Assembly (NCBI GenBank): GCA_944386365.1 | Contig: CALXAT010000012.1 | Span: 1 to 46,654, forward strand | Direction: 5' to 3' | Origin: an uncultured Clostridia bacterium | GTDB lineage: Bacteria; Bacillota; Clostridia; TANB77; CAG-508 | DNA: 46,654 nt | Shown: positions 1-8,077 of the stretch, in pieces | How the letters are laid out: the number at the start of each line of letters is the position of its first letter | How positions within the stretch are numbered: position 1 is the first letter of the stretch | Notes under the pieces: generated by a model | The model's database searches: none | Seen by the model: the letters and a program-made list of their open reading frames with translations, nothing else | Told to the model about the DNA's origin: nothing | Program-made: the position numbers and the translations under genes

Positions 1-1521
1 ATTTTTTACATCTTCTTCACTATATCCTGCAATTTCAAATGCTTTTACCATGATTTCTGGATCATGATTTCTAACAGCTCCTGATGCCATTTCATATCCA
101 TTACATACTAAATCATATTGGTATGCTAATATATCTAGTGGATTTTGACTTTCTAATGCTTCTAAACCACCTTGTGGCATTGAAAATGGATTATGACTAA
201 AATCGATTGTTCCTTCATCAGATAATTCATACATTGGGAAATCTACAATAAAGCAGAATTTGTATACACCTTTTTCAATTAAATCTAATCTTTTTCCTAA
301 TTCGATTCTAACTAATCCTGCAATTTTTTGTGCTTTTTCAAATTCATCTGCAATAAAGAAAATACTTGCATTTTTTTCTAATCCAAAGTCTTTTTCTAAT
401 CTTTCTTTGATTTCATCTGTTATGAATTTTGCAATACCACCTTGTACATTTCCTTCATTATCCAATTTTGTCCAAGCTAATCCTTTTGCTCCCACCTCTT
501 CTGTCGTTGCAAATTCACCCATTTTATCAAAGAATTTTCTTCCTTGTTCTGCCCCATTTGGCACAATAATCGCTTTTATGGTTTTATCCTTAAAGGCATT
601 AAAATCAGAACCTTTAAATACATCTGTTACATCTTGAATAATTAATGGATTTCTTAAATCTGGTTTATCGATTCCGTATTTTTCCATTGCTTCTTTATAT
701 GGAATTCTAACAAATGGTCCTTTGTCTACTTTCCAATCTGTAAATTTTTCAAATGTATATGGTACCACTTCTTCAATTACTTTAAAAACATCTTCTTGTG
801 TGGCAAAGCTCATTTCAAAATCTAATTGATAAAATTCCCCTGGTGCTCTATCTGCTCTTGGATCTTCATCTCTAAAACATGGTGCAATTTGATAATATTT
901 ATTAAATCCACTAACCATTAATAATTGTTTAAATTGTTGTGGTGCTTGTGGAAGGGCATAAAACTCTCCTGGATTTAATCTACTTGGTACTAAATAGTCT
1001 CTTGCACCTTCTGGTGAAGAATTCGCTAAAATTGGTGTTTGTATTTCTGTAAATCCAAGTTCATCCATTTTATCTCTTAATGTTTTTAATATTTTTGAAC
1101 GTAATAAGATATTATTATGTAATTTTTCATTTCTTAAATCTAAAAATCGATATTCTAATCTTAAATCTTCTCTTACTTCTTGGTCTGTATTAATTTCAAA
1201 AGGAAGGACATTTTTACATTTTCCTAATACTTCTATTTTTTGAGCCACAACCTCAATATCTCCTGTTTTCATATGCGGATTTTTGCTTGTTCTTTCCACA
1301 ACTTCTCCTTCGATGTGGATACAACTTTCTGTATGTAATTCTTTTACAAATTTCTTTAACTCTTCATCATTTACAACAATTTGTGTAATTCCAAATTCAT
1401 CTCTTAGATCAATAAAAGTCATTCCTCCCAAATCTCTTATTTTTTGAATCCATCCTGCAAGTTCAACATGTTCTTTTACATTTTCTATATTTAATTCTCC
1501 ACAAGTTTTTGTTCTATACAT
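1..1521 (-). CDS. aspS: aspartyl-tRNA synthetase, copy 1 (3' end beyond the window)
   Basis: Class II aminoacyl-tRNA synthetase charging tRNA with aspartate in the cytoplasm. The 507 codons present cover the N-terminal anticodon-binding OB fold (IRDLGG near residue 30), class II motif 2 (CFRDEDPRADRAPGEF) and the inserted GAD domain; the C-terminus with motif 3 (about 80 residues) lies outside the window, so the gene is cut, not broken. ATG at 1519-1521 has a GGGGG ribosome site just upstream. A second full-length paralogue lies at 41334-43091; the two share most motif blocks, but only the second has a T-box. Leu in RDLGG is the residue usually seen in Asp-specific enzymes (His in several non-discriminating ones). 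Which copy serves tRNA-Asp is inference. Confidence 0.95.
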   Translation of the reverse strand, partial: MYRTKTCGELNIENVKEHVELAGWIQKIRDLGGMTFIDLRDEFGITQIVVNDEELKKFVKELHTESCIHIEGEVVERTSKNPHMKTGDIEVVAQKIEVLGKCKNVLPFEINTDQEVREDLRLEYRFLDLRNEKLHNNILLRSKILKTLRDKMDELGFTEIQTPILANSSPEGARDYLVPSRLNPGEFYALPQAPQQFKQLLMVSGFNKYYQIAPCFRDEDPRADRAPGEFYQLDFEMSFATQEDVFKVIEEVVPYTFEKFTDWKVDKGPFVRIPYKEAMEKYGIDKPDLRNPLIIQDVTDVFKGSDFNAFKDKTIKAIIVPNGAEQGRKFFDKMGEFATTEEVGAKGLAWTKLDNEGNVQGGIAKFITDEIKERLEKDFGLEKNASIFFIADEFEKAQKIAGLVRIELGKRLDLIEKGVYKFCFIVDFPMYELSDEGTIDFSHNPFSMPQGGLEALESQNPLDILAYQYDLVCNGYEMASGAVRNHDPEIMVKAFEIAGYSEEDVKN

Positions 1522-1553
1522 ATATATTCCCCCTGTTTGTATTAGTCCTACTT

Positions 1554-1582
1554 ATATTACCATAATTTTCCCTATTTTTCAA
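1554..1582 (-). promoter_or_regulatory. sigma-A promoter of aspS copy 1
   Basis: On the minus strand, TTGAAA (1577-1582) and TAATAT (1554-1559) are separated by exactly 17 bp and sit about 35 bp upstream of the aspS ATG, just past the terminator of the preceding gene. The leader is too short for a T-box. Confidence 0.75.
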
Positions 1583-1591
1583 TGGTTAGGC

Positions 1592-1625
1592 AAAAAAAAT
1601 GGAAGCTAACAGATTGTCAGCTTCC
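1592..1625 (-). terminator. rho-independent terminator of the tandem-HD gene
   Basis: An 11-bp stem (1601-1611 with 1615-1625, one G-U pair) is followed on the minus strand by eight T. The TGA stop of the upstream gene (1617-1619) lies inside the stem, so the terminator overlaps the last codons. Confidence 0.9.
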
Positions 1626-2927
1626 TTGTGAGGTTAACCGGTTTTGTCTTGTTACAACTTCTACAATATTACTGATTGATAGAATATGATATTTCATAAT
1701 TTCTATCTGATTCGTGTATTGTGGTAAATGCTTTTTCGCATACTCACACATGGGAACCATATACTCTTCGTTTTCTCTTGTGTAAGCCTCCATTTCTTCA
1801 TAGCTTGCCTTTGCCAAGAAGGTGCAGGTGTGCGCCCTGTTAGAAAGCTTCTCCAAAATCGCTCTTGGCTCTTCCTGAATTCTTGCATAATATTCGGAAA
1901 GTGGTCTGTCCTTATCAGAAACGACATCTACAATCCTTATTACTTCTGGATTAATTTTACTATTTCTAACATACCTGTATCCCCATTTAGGCCAATGTGC
2001 TTTTTCATGCAGTAATGCTGCTGCATTGGTAATATCATCCATAATTCCTAAAGTCATTAGATATGAACTGACTCTTAGTGGATGAATGATAAATGGATCT
2101 CCACTTGTTCTAAAACTTCCTTCATAAAGTGTTTGTGCCATGAATAGTGCCTGGTATGTATTGGGCATTTTTTCATTTTTGGCATTCAACTTTATAAATT
2201 CAATCATCTCTTCATAATTTTGTGTTTGCTTTGTAATTGACTCTTGCATACCTAAAATGGATGCCAAAGACTCACAAATCGAGACAATTAAATTTTCCAA
2301 TATCTTTATAATATTAGAAAACTGTGGATACCTTTTTCTTCCATTTGCACACAGTGGATATACATAGTTATTCGTTTTACGGATATATTTTCTTCTCCGG
2401 TCTTCATCGAATACCTGCATCGTACTGCAATTGTTTGCACGATCTGAAAGTTTAATTAAAATTGCCTTCCAATCCTGAAGTATCTTCCCAAAGTATTCTT
2501 CGGGTTCATATAGTTGTCCCTTAGGTGGCTTAGAAAGTATGTTTACAATAAACCACACTTCTTCATCTAAATGATATACATCCACCATTTCTCTTCCTTT
2601 GTTGGGAAGACCACAATCCTCAATGACATCATGCAATACTGCTGCTGCATAGAGAATATCACATTCATGCTTTATCCAATCATTGCTTTTTTGTGGCTGC
2701 CATTCATGCAAGGCTTTGTCTACCCTTAAGAGTATCAAAGTCTTACATGTCATCAAAGGATGTATTACATATGGTTCTCCACCATCTCTATACTGTCCTT
2801 CGTGATATTTTACTGCCAACGTTAAGGCAATAATAAAATTCCGCATATTGTTTGTTATTGCATAGTTTTTTAGTTGATTATACTCTATCCGCCATCTTCC
2901 CATTTTTGAACCGGTCTTTTCTTTCAT
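1617..2927 (-). CDS. tandem HD-domain protein of the RelA/SpoT hydrolase type, second domain degenerate
   Basis: A 436-residue protein with two successive domains resembling the HD hydrolase part of RelA/SpoT, and no synthetase, TGS or ACT domain. Domain 1 (about 30-215) has the full metal and catalytic pattern: HEGQYRDGGEPYVIHPL (42-58), LHDVIED (98-104) and KLSDRANN (159-166). Domain 2 (about 240-430) keeps YEGSFRTSGDPFIIHPL, but LHD is changed to LHE, the ED pair is gone and SDR reads SNR, so it probably cannot bind metal. A likely role is (p)ppGpp or related nucleotide hydrolysis by domain 1, with domain 2 for dimerisation or sensing; this is inference. It stands alone with a consensus promoter and its own terminator. 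GC is higher than in neighbours, and it uses CGG three times, suggesting acquisition. Confidence 0.8.
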   Translation of the reverse strand: MKEKTGSKMGRWRIEYNQLKNYAITNNMRNFIIALTLAVKYHEGQYRDGGEPYVIHPLMTCKTLILLRVDKALHEWQPQKSNDWIKHECDILYAAAVLHDVIEDCGLPNKGREMVDVYHLDEEVWFIVNILSKPPKGQLYEPEEYFGKILQDWKAILIKLSDRANNCSTMQVFDEDRRRKYIRKTNNYVYPLCANGRKRYPQFSNIIKILENLIVSICESLASILGMQESITKQTQNYEEMIEFIKLNAKNEKMPNTYQALFMAQTLYEGSFRTSGDPFIIHPLRVSSYLMTLGIMDDITNAAALLHEKAHWPKWGYRYVRNSKINPEVIRIVDVVSDKDRPLSEYYARIQEEPRAILEKLSNRAHTCTFLAKASYEEMEAYTRENEEYMVPMCEYAKKHLPQYTNQIEIMKYHILSISNIVEVVTRQNRLTSQGS

Positions 2928-2968
2928 TGTGTTAACCTCCCTTTCTTCTGAATCTAGGGTTTCCAGTT

Positions 2969-2975
2969 TTCGACA
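2969..2975 (-). promoter_or_regulatory. possible Spo0A box just downstream of the -10 element
   Basis: TGTCGAA on the minus strand matches the consensus 0A box exactly and lies immediately 3' of the -10 of the tandem-HD promoter, where bound Spo0A would block transcription. One 7-mer can occur by chance. The genome encodes Spo0A (14770-15594). Confidence 0.4.
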
Positions 2976-2977
2976 AT

Positions 2978-3006
2978 ATTATATATCGTTTTCTGATTTA
3001 TGTCAA
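2978..3006 (-). promoter_or_regulatory. perfect-consensus sigma-A promoter of the tandem-HD gene
   Basis: TTGACA (3001-3006) and TATAAT (2978-2983) with 17 bp between them, reading minus. The leader holds CCCT and AGGG tracts that could pair over the ribosome site GGGAGG just before the ATG. Confidence 0.9.
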
Positions 3007-3101
3007 TCAATTGTTTTTTTCTTCTATTTTCCACTGATTTTTGTTTTTTTATATACTTTATTATTGGTTTTTTTATCCATATATAATAATTCATTTTTTT
3101 A

Positions 3102-3130
3102 TTGCAGTTTTTTTTATTTAATGGTATGAT
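3102..3130 (+). promoter_or_regulatory. sigma-A promoter of the HD-GYP gene
   Basis: TTGCAG (3102-3107), 17 bp, TATGAT (3125-3130), about 25 bp before the start codon; GGAG ribosome site at 3141-3144. Confidence 0.8.
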
Positions 3131-3154
3131 ATTTTTGATAGGAGTGAATAAATT

Positions 3155-4111
3155 ATGAAACAACCAGAATTTGATTTTTATGATAAAACTAGTTTGAAAT
3201 CATATAACCTAGATAAAACAATGCGATATCAATTAAATATGTTAGATACATTAGATGTTTTTACTAGAAAGCATTGCGAAAATGTAGCTGCTTTAACTTG
3301 TAGACTTTGTGAATACTTACGCTGTAATAAAGGATTTACAGAATATTGTACAATCTGTGCATATCTTCACGACATTGGAAAATTATTTATACCGCCAGCA
3401 ATCTTACAAAAGCCTTCTAAATTAACCAATGAGGAATTTGAAGTTATGAAAACACATACAACTTTAGGATATGAAATGTGTATGAAAGATTTAAAGTTAA
3501 GACCTTATGCTGCTGGTCCTTTATATCATCACGAAGCCTTAAATGGTACGGGATATCCTCAAGGATTAACCAAAAAAGATATTCCTTATGAAGGTCAAAT
3601 TATTAGAGTTGCTGACGAGTATGATGCCATTGTAAGTAAAAGACAATACAAATCTCATGTTGGCATATCTGATACTTTAAAAATTTTAGTAGAAGAAACA
3701 AAACCTTCTGTTACACCAGATTATTCTGGAACTTTAAATCATCTTGCCAAAGAAGCGAAACTTGGAAAAAGTAATCCAATTATTGTTCGTACATTATTTA
3801 AAGTTGTTATTGATGATATTGGTTATGAAATTACTTGCACACAAAGCTATGTGGATTCTTTATTAGAAGATATTAAACGTTTCAAACAAATAAAAAAATA
3901 TAAAGAAAAAATGGAAAAAGCTAAAAAAGATAAAGATAAAAATTATTATTTAGAAGGAATTAAACTTTTATTGAAACCTGAAGAAACTATTGAAAATATT
4001 GATCAAATTGATCAACTTTATCAAGAATATGTGGAAGCTTATAATACAAGAAAAGCAATTATTGATAATTTATACAAGGAAATCAAAAATATTAAAAAAT
4101 TAAGAGTTTAG
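3155..4111 (+). CDS. HD-GYP domain protein, probable cyclic-di-GMP phosphodiesterase
   Basis: A 318-residue protein whose N-terminal two thirds form an HD-GYP domain. All marks are present: H40, LHDIGK (71-76), H101, the HH pair at 125-126 followed by LNGTGYP (the GYP motif), and RVADEYDAI (151-159). Such enzymes hydrolyse cyclic di-GMP to pGpG or GMP. There is no receiver, PAS or membrane segment; the C-terminal 110 residues are Lys/Glu-rich and probably helical or coiled coil, perhaps for oligomerisation. It forms a single-gene unit, divergent from the tandem-HD gene and converging on ndoA. Composition is native AT-rich, with no CGG codon. Family assignment is firm; the physiological substrate is inferred. 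Confidence 0.88.
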   Translation: MKQPEFDFYDKTSLKSYNLDKTMRYQLNMLDTLDVFTRKHCENVAALTCRLCEYLRCNKGFTEYCTICAYLHDIGKLFIPPAILQKPSKLTNEEFEVMKTHTTLGYEMCMKDLKLRPYAAGPLYHHEALNGTGYPQGLTKKDIPYEGQIIRVADEYDAIVSKRQYKSHVGISDTLKILVEETKPSVTPDYSGTLNHLAKEAKLGKSNPIIVRTLFKVVIDDIGYEITCTQSYVDSLLEDIKRFKQIKKYKEKMEKAKKDKDKNYYLEGIKLLLKPEETIENIDQIDQLYQEYVEAYNTRKAIIDNLYKEIKNIKKLRV

Positions 4112-4122
4112 AATACATTATA

Positions 4123-4152
4123 AAGAGGATTTAATTTGAATTAAATCCTCTT
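4123..4152. terminator. shared bidirectional terminator between the HD-GYP gene and ndoA
   Basis: A near-perfect inverted repeat (arms AAGAGGATTTAAT and complement, short loop) fills the gap between the convergent stop codons. T-rich sequence follows on the plus strand. Confidence 0.75.
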
Positions 4153-4503
4153 CTATTCTTCTAGCCCAAAGCTTACGCCTAATGCATTATTTACTTTGTT
4201 AATAATTTTTTCATCATCAATGTGTCCTATTTTTTCTTTCAATCTACTTTTATCTATTGTTCTGATTTGTTCTGTTAAAACAACTGAATTGTTCTTTAAT
4301 CCACAACTTTCTGAATCTATTTCTATATGTGTTGGTAATTTATTTTTTCCTGTTTGTGAAGTTATCGCTGCTGCTATTACTGTAGGACTATATTTATTTC
4401 CTAAATCATTTTGTATAATTAATACTGGTCTTATTCCTCCTTGTTCAGAACCTACTACTGGGCTTAAATCTGCATAAAACATATCTCCTCTTTTTATTAC
4501 CAT
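4153..4503 (-). CDS. ndoA: NdoA/EndoA (MazF family) endoribonuclease toxin
   Basis: About 116 residues, closely matching Bacillus NdoA: it begins [20 protein letters not shown] and contains RPVLIIQND and [13 protein letters not shown]. The family cuts mRNA at short specific sites (UACAU in Bacillus). I start it at the ATG at 4501-4503, preceded by GGGAG at good distance; an in-frame TTG 15 bases upstream overlaps that ribosome site and is unlikely. In Bacillus the order is ydcC-alr-ndoAI-ndoA. Here the YdcC-like gene is directly upstream with only 71 bases between, so alanine racemase and the antitoxin gene are both missing from this locus. The antitoxin, if any, must be elsewhere. Confidence 0.93.
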   Translation of the reverse strand: MVIKRGDMFYADLSPVVGSEQGGIRPVLIIQNDLGNKYSPTVIAAAITSQTGKNKLPTHIEIDSESCGLKNNSVVLTEQIRTIDKSRLKEKIGHIDDEKIINKVNNALGVSFGLEE

Positions 4504-4563
4504 TTGTTTCACTCCCAATATTGTTATATTATCAAGTATGTGTTTTATTTTAAATATTAGCTA

Positions 4564-4594
4564 AAGTAAAGTTCTTACTTATTAAACTTTACTT
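4564..4594 (-). terminator. hairpin between the YdcC-like gene and ndoA (terminator or attenuator)
   Basis: A 10-bp stem (AAGTAAAGTT at 4564-4573 with 4585-4594) that contains the TAA stop of the upstream gene. No good T tract follows on the minus strand, so termination may be partial. Confidence 0.35.
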
Positions 4595-5189
4595 CCTTAT
4601 ATAATATGTAAATTATCCTTCTTTTGCTATTATCTTTTATTTCCATTTTAGTCGGTTTTCCTGTTTCTTTACTTATATATAGTGTTTTATATCTCGTATA
4701 TTTATTTTCTTCATTTTCTGTAAATAATAGAATTTCATTATCTTTTTCTTCCCAGTGTTTTTTGTTATCTGCTTTATAATTATCTATAAATGTGTTCAAA
4801 TCCATACAGTTGTCTGTCATGTATTCATAATGATTATATATCTTGGAAATATTTAGTTTACTGTTTTCAACTTTTAATTCATTTTCCTTTTTAGTGATTT
4901 TTATTCCTTGTATATTTTCTGGTTCTAATACTTCTTGTTCTGATATATTAGGTGCTATGTATTTTTGTTTTATAATATATTTATTGGTATTTTTATTACT
5001 ATTTATTTCAACTTCTATTATCGTTTCATATGCACTAATATTTAAAATGTTATCCATAATTTCTTGACTACTCATAGTATTTCCAATTTTCATTTTTTTA
5101 CTCTTATTGATACAAAAAAATATAAAAAGAAATATGATAATAAAAAATATAATTACTATAATTCTTTTTAACAATTTATTTTTATTCAA
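4575..5189 (-). CDS. YdcC/GerS-like membrane-anchored protein (probable sporulation/germination factor)
   Basis: A 204-residue protein with one N-terminal membrane anchor (about residues 8-27, almost all I and F) and an extracytoplasmic part rich in K, N, E and beta-prone stretches. I identify it mainly by position: Bacillus ydcC lies upstream of alr-ndoAI-ndoA, and clostridial LolA-like GerS proteins resemble YdcC. The pattern (short helix, then alternating strands with YIIKQKYIAP and GIKITKKENELKVEN) fits a LolA-like fold but is not diagnostic. No lipobox is visible, so it is probably an uncleaved anchor. The start is TTG with a strong GAGGAGG site upstream; no ATG nearby fits better. It follows dusB after a strong terminator. 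Confidence 0.55.
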   Translation of the reverse strand: MNKNKLLKRIIVIIFFIIIFLFIFFCINKSKKMKIGNTMSSQEIMDNILNISAYETIIEVEINSNKNTNKYIIKQKYIAPNISEQEVLEPENIQGIKITKKENELKVENSKLNISKIYNHYEYMTDNCMDLNTFIDNYKADNKKHWEEKDNEILLFTENEENKYTRYKTLYISKETGKPTKMEIKDNSKRRIIYILYKEVKFNK

Positions 5190-5227
5190 AAAAGCCTCCT
5201 CATCTCCTAAAATTTTTCACACCATAC

Positions 5228-5273
5228 AAAAAAATAGCAAGAGAATTGTTTCCTTATAAACAAATTCTTGCTA
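5228..5273 (-). terminator. rho-independent terminator of dusB
   Basis: A long stem with one bulge (TAGCAAGA arms, 5235-5273) followed by seven T on the minus strand (5228-5234). Confidence 0.9.
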
Positions 5274-5282
5274 AATTTTATT

Positions 5283-6257
5283 CTAAAGGCTTTTAAAATA
5301 TGCATCTATTTTTGTTACTAGTTCATCTTTTGTTTCTATTTTATTAATAGAATTTCTAAATTCACTTGAGTTCTTAAGATTTTTGGTGTACCATGCTATA
5401 TGTTTTCTTAATTCCTTAACTGCTATTTCTCCTTTTTCTTCAACAGCTAAATCTATATGCTTTTTAATTACTTGTAATTTTTCTTCATTGGTTGGTTCTT
5501 CCATCTTTTTGCCAGTTTCTAAATATTCTATAATTTCTTTAAATATCCATGGTCTCCCAAAAGTTCCTCTTCCTATCATAATTCCGTCCACACCAGTATA
5601 TTCAAACATTCTTTTGGCAGATTCTCCGTCTATAATATCGCCATTTCCAATTACGGGAATATGGACACTCTCTTTTACTTTCTTAATGATATCTAAATCC
5701 GCTTTGCCTGTATAAAACTCACTTCTCGTTCTTCCATGTACAGTTATAGCAGATATGCCTACTTCTTCTGCTATTTTTGCAATTTCAACAGCTACTATAT
5801 TCTCTTTATCCCAACCTTTTCTTATTTTTAATGTTACAGGAACTTTTGAATTTTTTATAACAGCTTGTAGTATTTTTTTTGCTTTTTCTAAATCTAATAA
5901 TAATTTGCTACCATCACCATTTTTTACAACTTTAGGTGCTGGGCATCCCATATTAATATCTACAATATCTGCTAGTTCACTTACATATTTTGCTGCATAT
6001 GCCATTGATTCTTCATCACTGCCAAATATTTGCATACTAATTGGTCTTTTTTCTCCATCTGTATTTAATAACCTTTTTGTTTTTAAATCATTATGAAGCA
6101 TTGCTCTAGAGCTTGCCATTTCTGTACATACCATGCCTGCACCATATTGCTTACATATCATTCTAAATGGTCTATTTGTTACCCCTGCCATTGGTGCTAA
6201 TATTAAATTATTTTCTAATTTTACATTTCCTATTTTTAGTTCTTTTATATATTTCAT
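5283..6257 (-). CDS. dusB: tRNA-dihydrouridine synthase B
   Basis: A 324-residue FMN-dependent enzyme that reduces uridines to dihydrouridine in tRNA. Visible marks: LAPMAGVTNRPFR near residue 20-32, MQIFGSD, the catalytic cysteine C105 in INMGCPAPK, the phosphate-binding stretch PVIGNGDI and IMIGRGTFGRPW, then a C-terminal helical tRNA-binding domain. Length and motif order are those of bacterial DusB. ATG start with a GAGGAG site. It sits between rodA and the YdcC-like gene with terminators on both sides, so it is probably a single-gene unit. In Bacillus and Clostridium dusB often sits elsewhere (near lysS/greA); no such partner is here. Confidence 0.95.
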   Translation of the reverse strand: MKYIKELKIGNVKLENNLILAPMAGVTNRPFRMICKQYGAGMVCTEMASSRAMLHNDLKTKRLLNTDGEKRPISMQIFGSDEESMAYAAKYVSELADIVDINMGCPAPKVVKNGDGSKLLLDLEKAKKILQAVIKNSKVPVTLKIRKGWDKENIVAVEIAKIAEEVGISAITVHGRTRSEFYTGKADLDIIKKVKESVHIPVIGNGDIIDGESAKRMFEYTGVDGIMIGRGTFGRPWIFKEIIEYLETGKKMEEPTNEEKLQVIKKHIDLAVEEKGEIAVKELRKHIAWYTKNLKNSSEFRNSINKIETKDELVTKIDAYFKSL

Positions 6258-6282
6258 TTTTTCTCCTCATATTGAATAAGAT

Positions 6283-6321
6283 AAAAATTGGACATTATAG
6301 AAATCTATGATTTCAATGTCC
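6283..6321 (-). terminator. rho-independent terminator of minD-minE-rodA
   Basis: The inverted repeat GGACATT...AATGTCC (6290-6321) is followed by a T run on the minus strand, eight bases after the rodA stop. Confidence 0.85.
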
Positions 6322-6328
6322 ACTTTTT

Positions 6329-7435
6329 TTATTGTACAAATATTGTTTTTTGTCTTTTTCCACTAATATTTAATAAAATTCCTATGCATATGAAATTCGT
6401 AATCAAAGAGCTTCCTCCATAACTTATAAAAGGTAATGGTACTCCTGTTATTGGTAATAGTCCCATAACCATACCTATATTTTCTAACACATGGAATAAG
6501 AACACACCAGTTATTCCTATTGCTATTAGCGAACCAGATCTATCCTTTGCAGTCTTAGCAATATATATACATTTAGTTATTAAATATACATATAGCAATA
6601 TGATACCACCTGCTACAATAAATCCCATTTCTTCTCCAATAACAGAATATATAAAGTCTGTTGTTTTAGGATATAAAAATCCTAATTGTGTTTGGTTTCC
6701 TTTTAATAGTCCCATTCCTGTTAATCCACCTGCCCCTATAGCAAGTTTTGATTGAATAATATTATATCCTGCTCCTCTAGGATCTGATTCCGGATTTAAA
6801 AATACATCTATTCTTTGTTTTGCATGCTCTGGTAATACAAAGTTATACAATAATGGTACAGCAATTACAATTAGTAATATGGTTCCTATAATATATTTCT
6901 TGTCTAGTCCTGCTGAAAATAGCATTAATGCTGTTGCTACTATAAACGCTAAAGCTGTTCCATAATCTGGTTGCATAACAATTAATAAAACAGGTAATCC
7001 TACTACAGCTAATACAATTAATAATCTTGTTACTCGATTAATTTCTTCTTGTCCTTTATGTTGTATTTTTACAATTACATATGTTAAAAATAAAATTACA
7101 AAGGCTTTTGCAAATTCACCTGGTTGGAATGAAAATGCACCAATATTAAACCAACTTGTTGCTCCATTAATTGGTTTCGTAAATAAGACACCTATCAATA
7201 ATACAATAAATATGCCATATAATACTGGTGATGCCTTTAATAATAAATTATAATCTACAAACATAAATATTGCCATAACAATTAAACTAATAACAAACCA
7301 TATTATTTGCTTTGTAAATTCATCATATTCAGTTTCTTGTGTGGCAGAAAATAATGCAACTATTCCTATTATACATAGAATAATTGCAGTAATTAAAATT
7401 CCCCACTCCATATTTTTTAATTCTCTTTTTCTCAT
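6329..7435 (-). CDS. rodA: RodA-type SEDS peptidoglycan glycosyltransferase
   Basis: A 368-residue integral membrane protein with about ten hydrophobic segments. SEDS proteins polymerise lipid II into glycan strands with a class B PBP; RodA drives side-wall growth. Marks: GATSWFNIGAFSFQPGEFAK, the conserved catalytic Asp in QPDYGTAL, GLLKGNQTQLGFLYPKTTDF with SVIGEE, and LPITGVPLPFISYGGSS near the C-terminus. These read as RodA rather than FtsW, and the place after minD-minE is the usual clostridial RodA position. It starts 18 bases after minE and is the last gene of the operon. No mreBCD is visible in this window. Confidence 0.93.
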   Translation of the reverse strand: MRKRELKNMEWGILITAIILCIIGIVALFSATQETEYDEFTKQIIWFVISLIVMAIFMFVDYNLLLKASPVLYGIFIVLLIGVLFTKPINGATSWFNIGAFSFQPGEFAKAFVILFLTYVIVKIQHKGQEEINRVTRLLIVLAVVGLPVLLIVMQPDYGTALAFIVATALMLFSAGLDKKYIIGTILLIVIAVPLLYNFVLPEHAKQRIDVFLNPESDPRGAGYNIIQSKLAIGAGGLTGMGLLKGNQTQLGFLYPKTTDFIYSVIGEEMGFIVAGGIILLYVYLITKCIYIAKTAKDRSGSLIAIGITGVFLFHVLENIGMVMGLLPITGVPLPFISYGGSSLITNFICIGILLNISGKRQKTIFVQ

Positions 7436-7453
7436 TAAATCACTCTTTTTCTA

Positions 7454-8047
7454 TTATTTATTTTGATTTAACTTTTCTTTTGTTTCTTTTTCTTCTGCAA
7501 TTTTTTCTTTATCTTTTAAATCTTTATTTTCTTCAACTTTTTCTTCTTTTTTCTCTACATTTTTATTTTCATTTTCGTTGTTATCTTTATCTTTTTCTTT
7601 AGATGTTTCAGCAGTGTTTTCTTCTGTTTTCTCACTTTGTTCTTCTTTTTCTTGTGTATTCTCTTTTTTGTCTTCCTTACTTTCTACCTCTTTATTTTTC
7701 TCTTCTTTCTCTTCTTTTTTATTTTCCTTTTTTTCCATTTTCCTTGCTTCATTTTTTATATTTAAAATAGGAATATTCGCATATAAAGCTGGAGCTCCAT
7801 TTGTACCATCTTCATTTTCCTTATTAGTTAGTCTTACATCTATCGCTCCTTCATCTATATCTATGTATTTTTTTATTACTTCTATAATTTCTTGTTTCAT
7901 TAATTCTAAGAAATCTGCTGAAACATTAGCCCTATCTTGCATGAGAACTAAATGCAATCTTTCCTTAGCAGCTTCTTTTGAATTTGGTGCTACTTTTTCT
8001 TCTTTTTTCATTAACTTATTAAAGAATTTCATTATGTTTTCAAACAT
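7454..8047 (-). CDS. minE: MinE, cell-division topological factor, with a long charged C-terminal tail
   Basis: MinE stimulates the MinD ATPase at the membrane and sets division-site placement. Residues 1-90 are a normal MinE: an amphipathic N-terminus (MFENIMKFFNKLM), the MinD-contact region KERLHLVLMQDRANVS, and the fold with VIKKYIDIDEGAIDVRL. It is followed by about 95 residues made almost only of E, K, N and D, unlike the 80-100 residue proteins usual in the family. The start is the ATG at 8045-8047 with GGAGGG upstream; an in-frame TTG 18 bases earlier would overlap that site. The tail is native in composition and probably disordered. Thirty bases separate it from minD. Confidence 0.92.
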   Translation of the reverse strand: MFENIMKFFNKLMKKEEKVAPNSKEAAKERLHLVLMQDRANVSADFLELMKQEIIEVIKKYIDIDEGAIDVRLTNKENEDGTNGAPALYANIPILNIKNEARKMEKKENKKEEKEEKNKEVESKEDKKENTQEKEEQSEKTEENTAETSKEKDKDNNENENKNVEKKEEKVEENKDLKDKEKIAEEKETKEKLNQNK

Positions 8048-8077
8048 TCTTAAATTTCCCTCCAACTTTTTGTTTTA

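Noticed and set aside
260..637. Plus-strand reading frame inside aspS copy 1
   Set aside because: Antisense of a well-conserved synthetase; Phe/Ser/Asn-rich with no motif.
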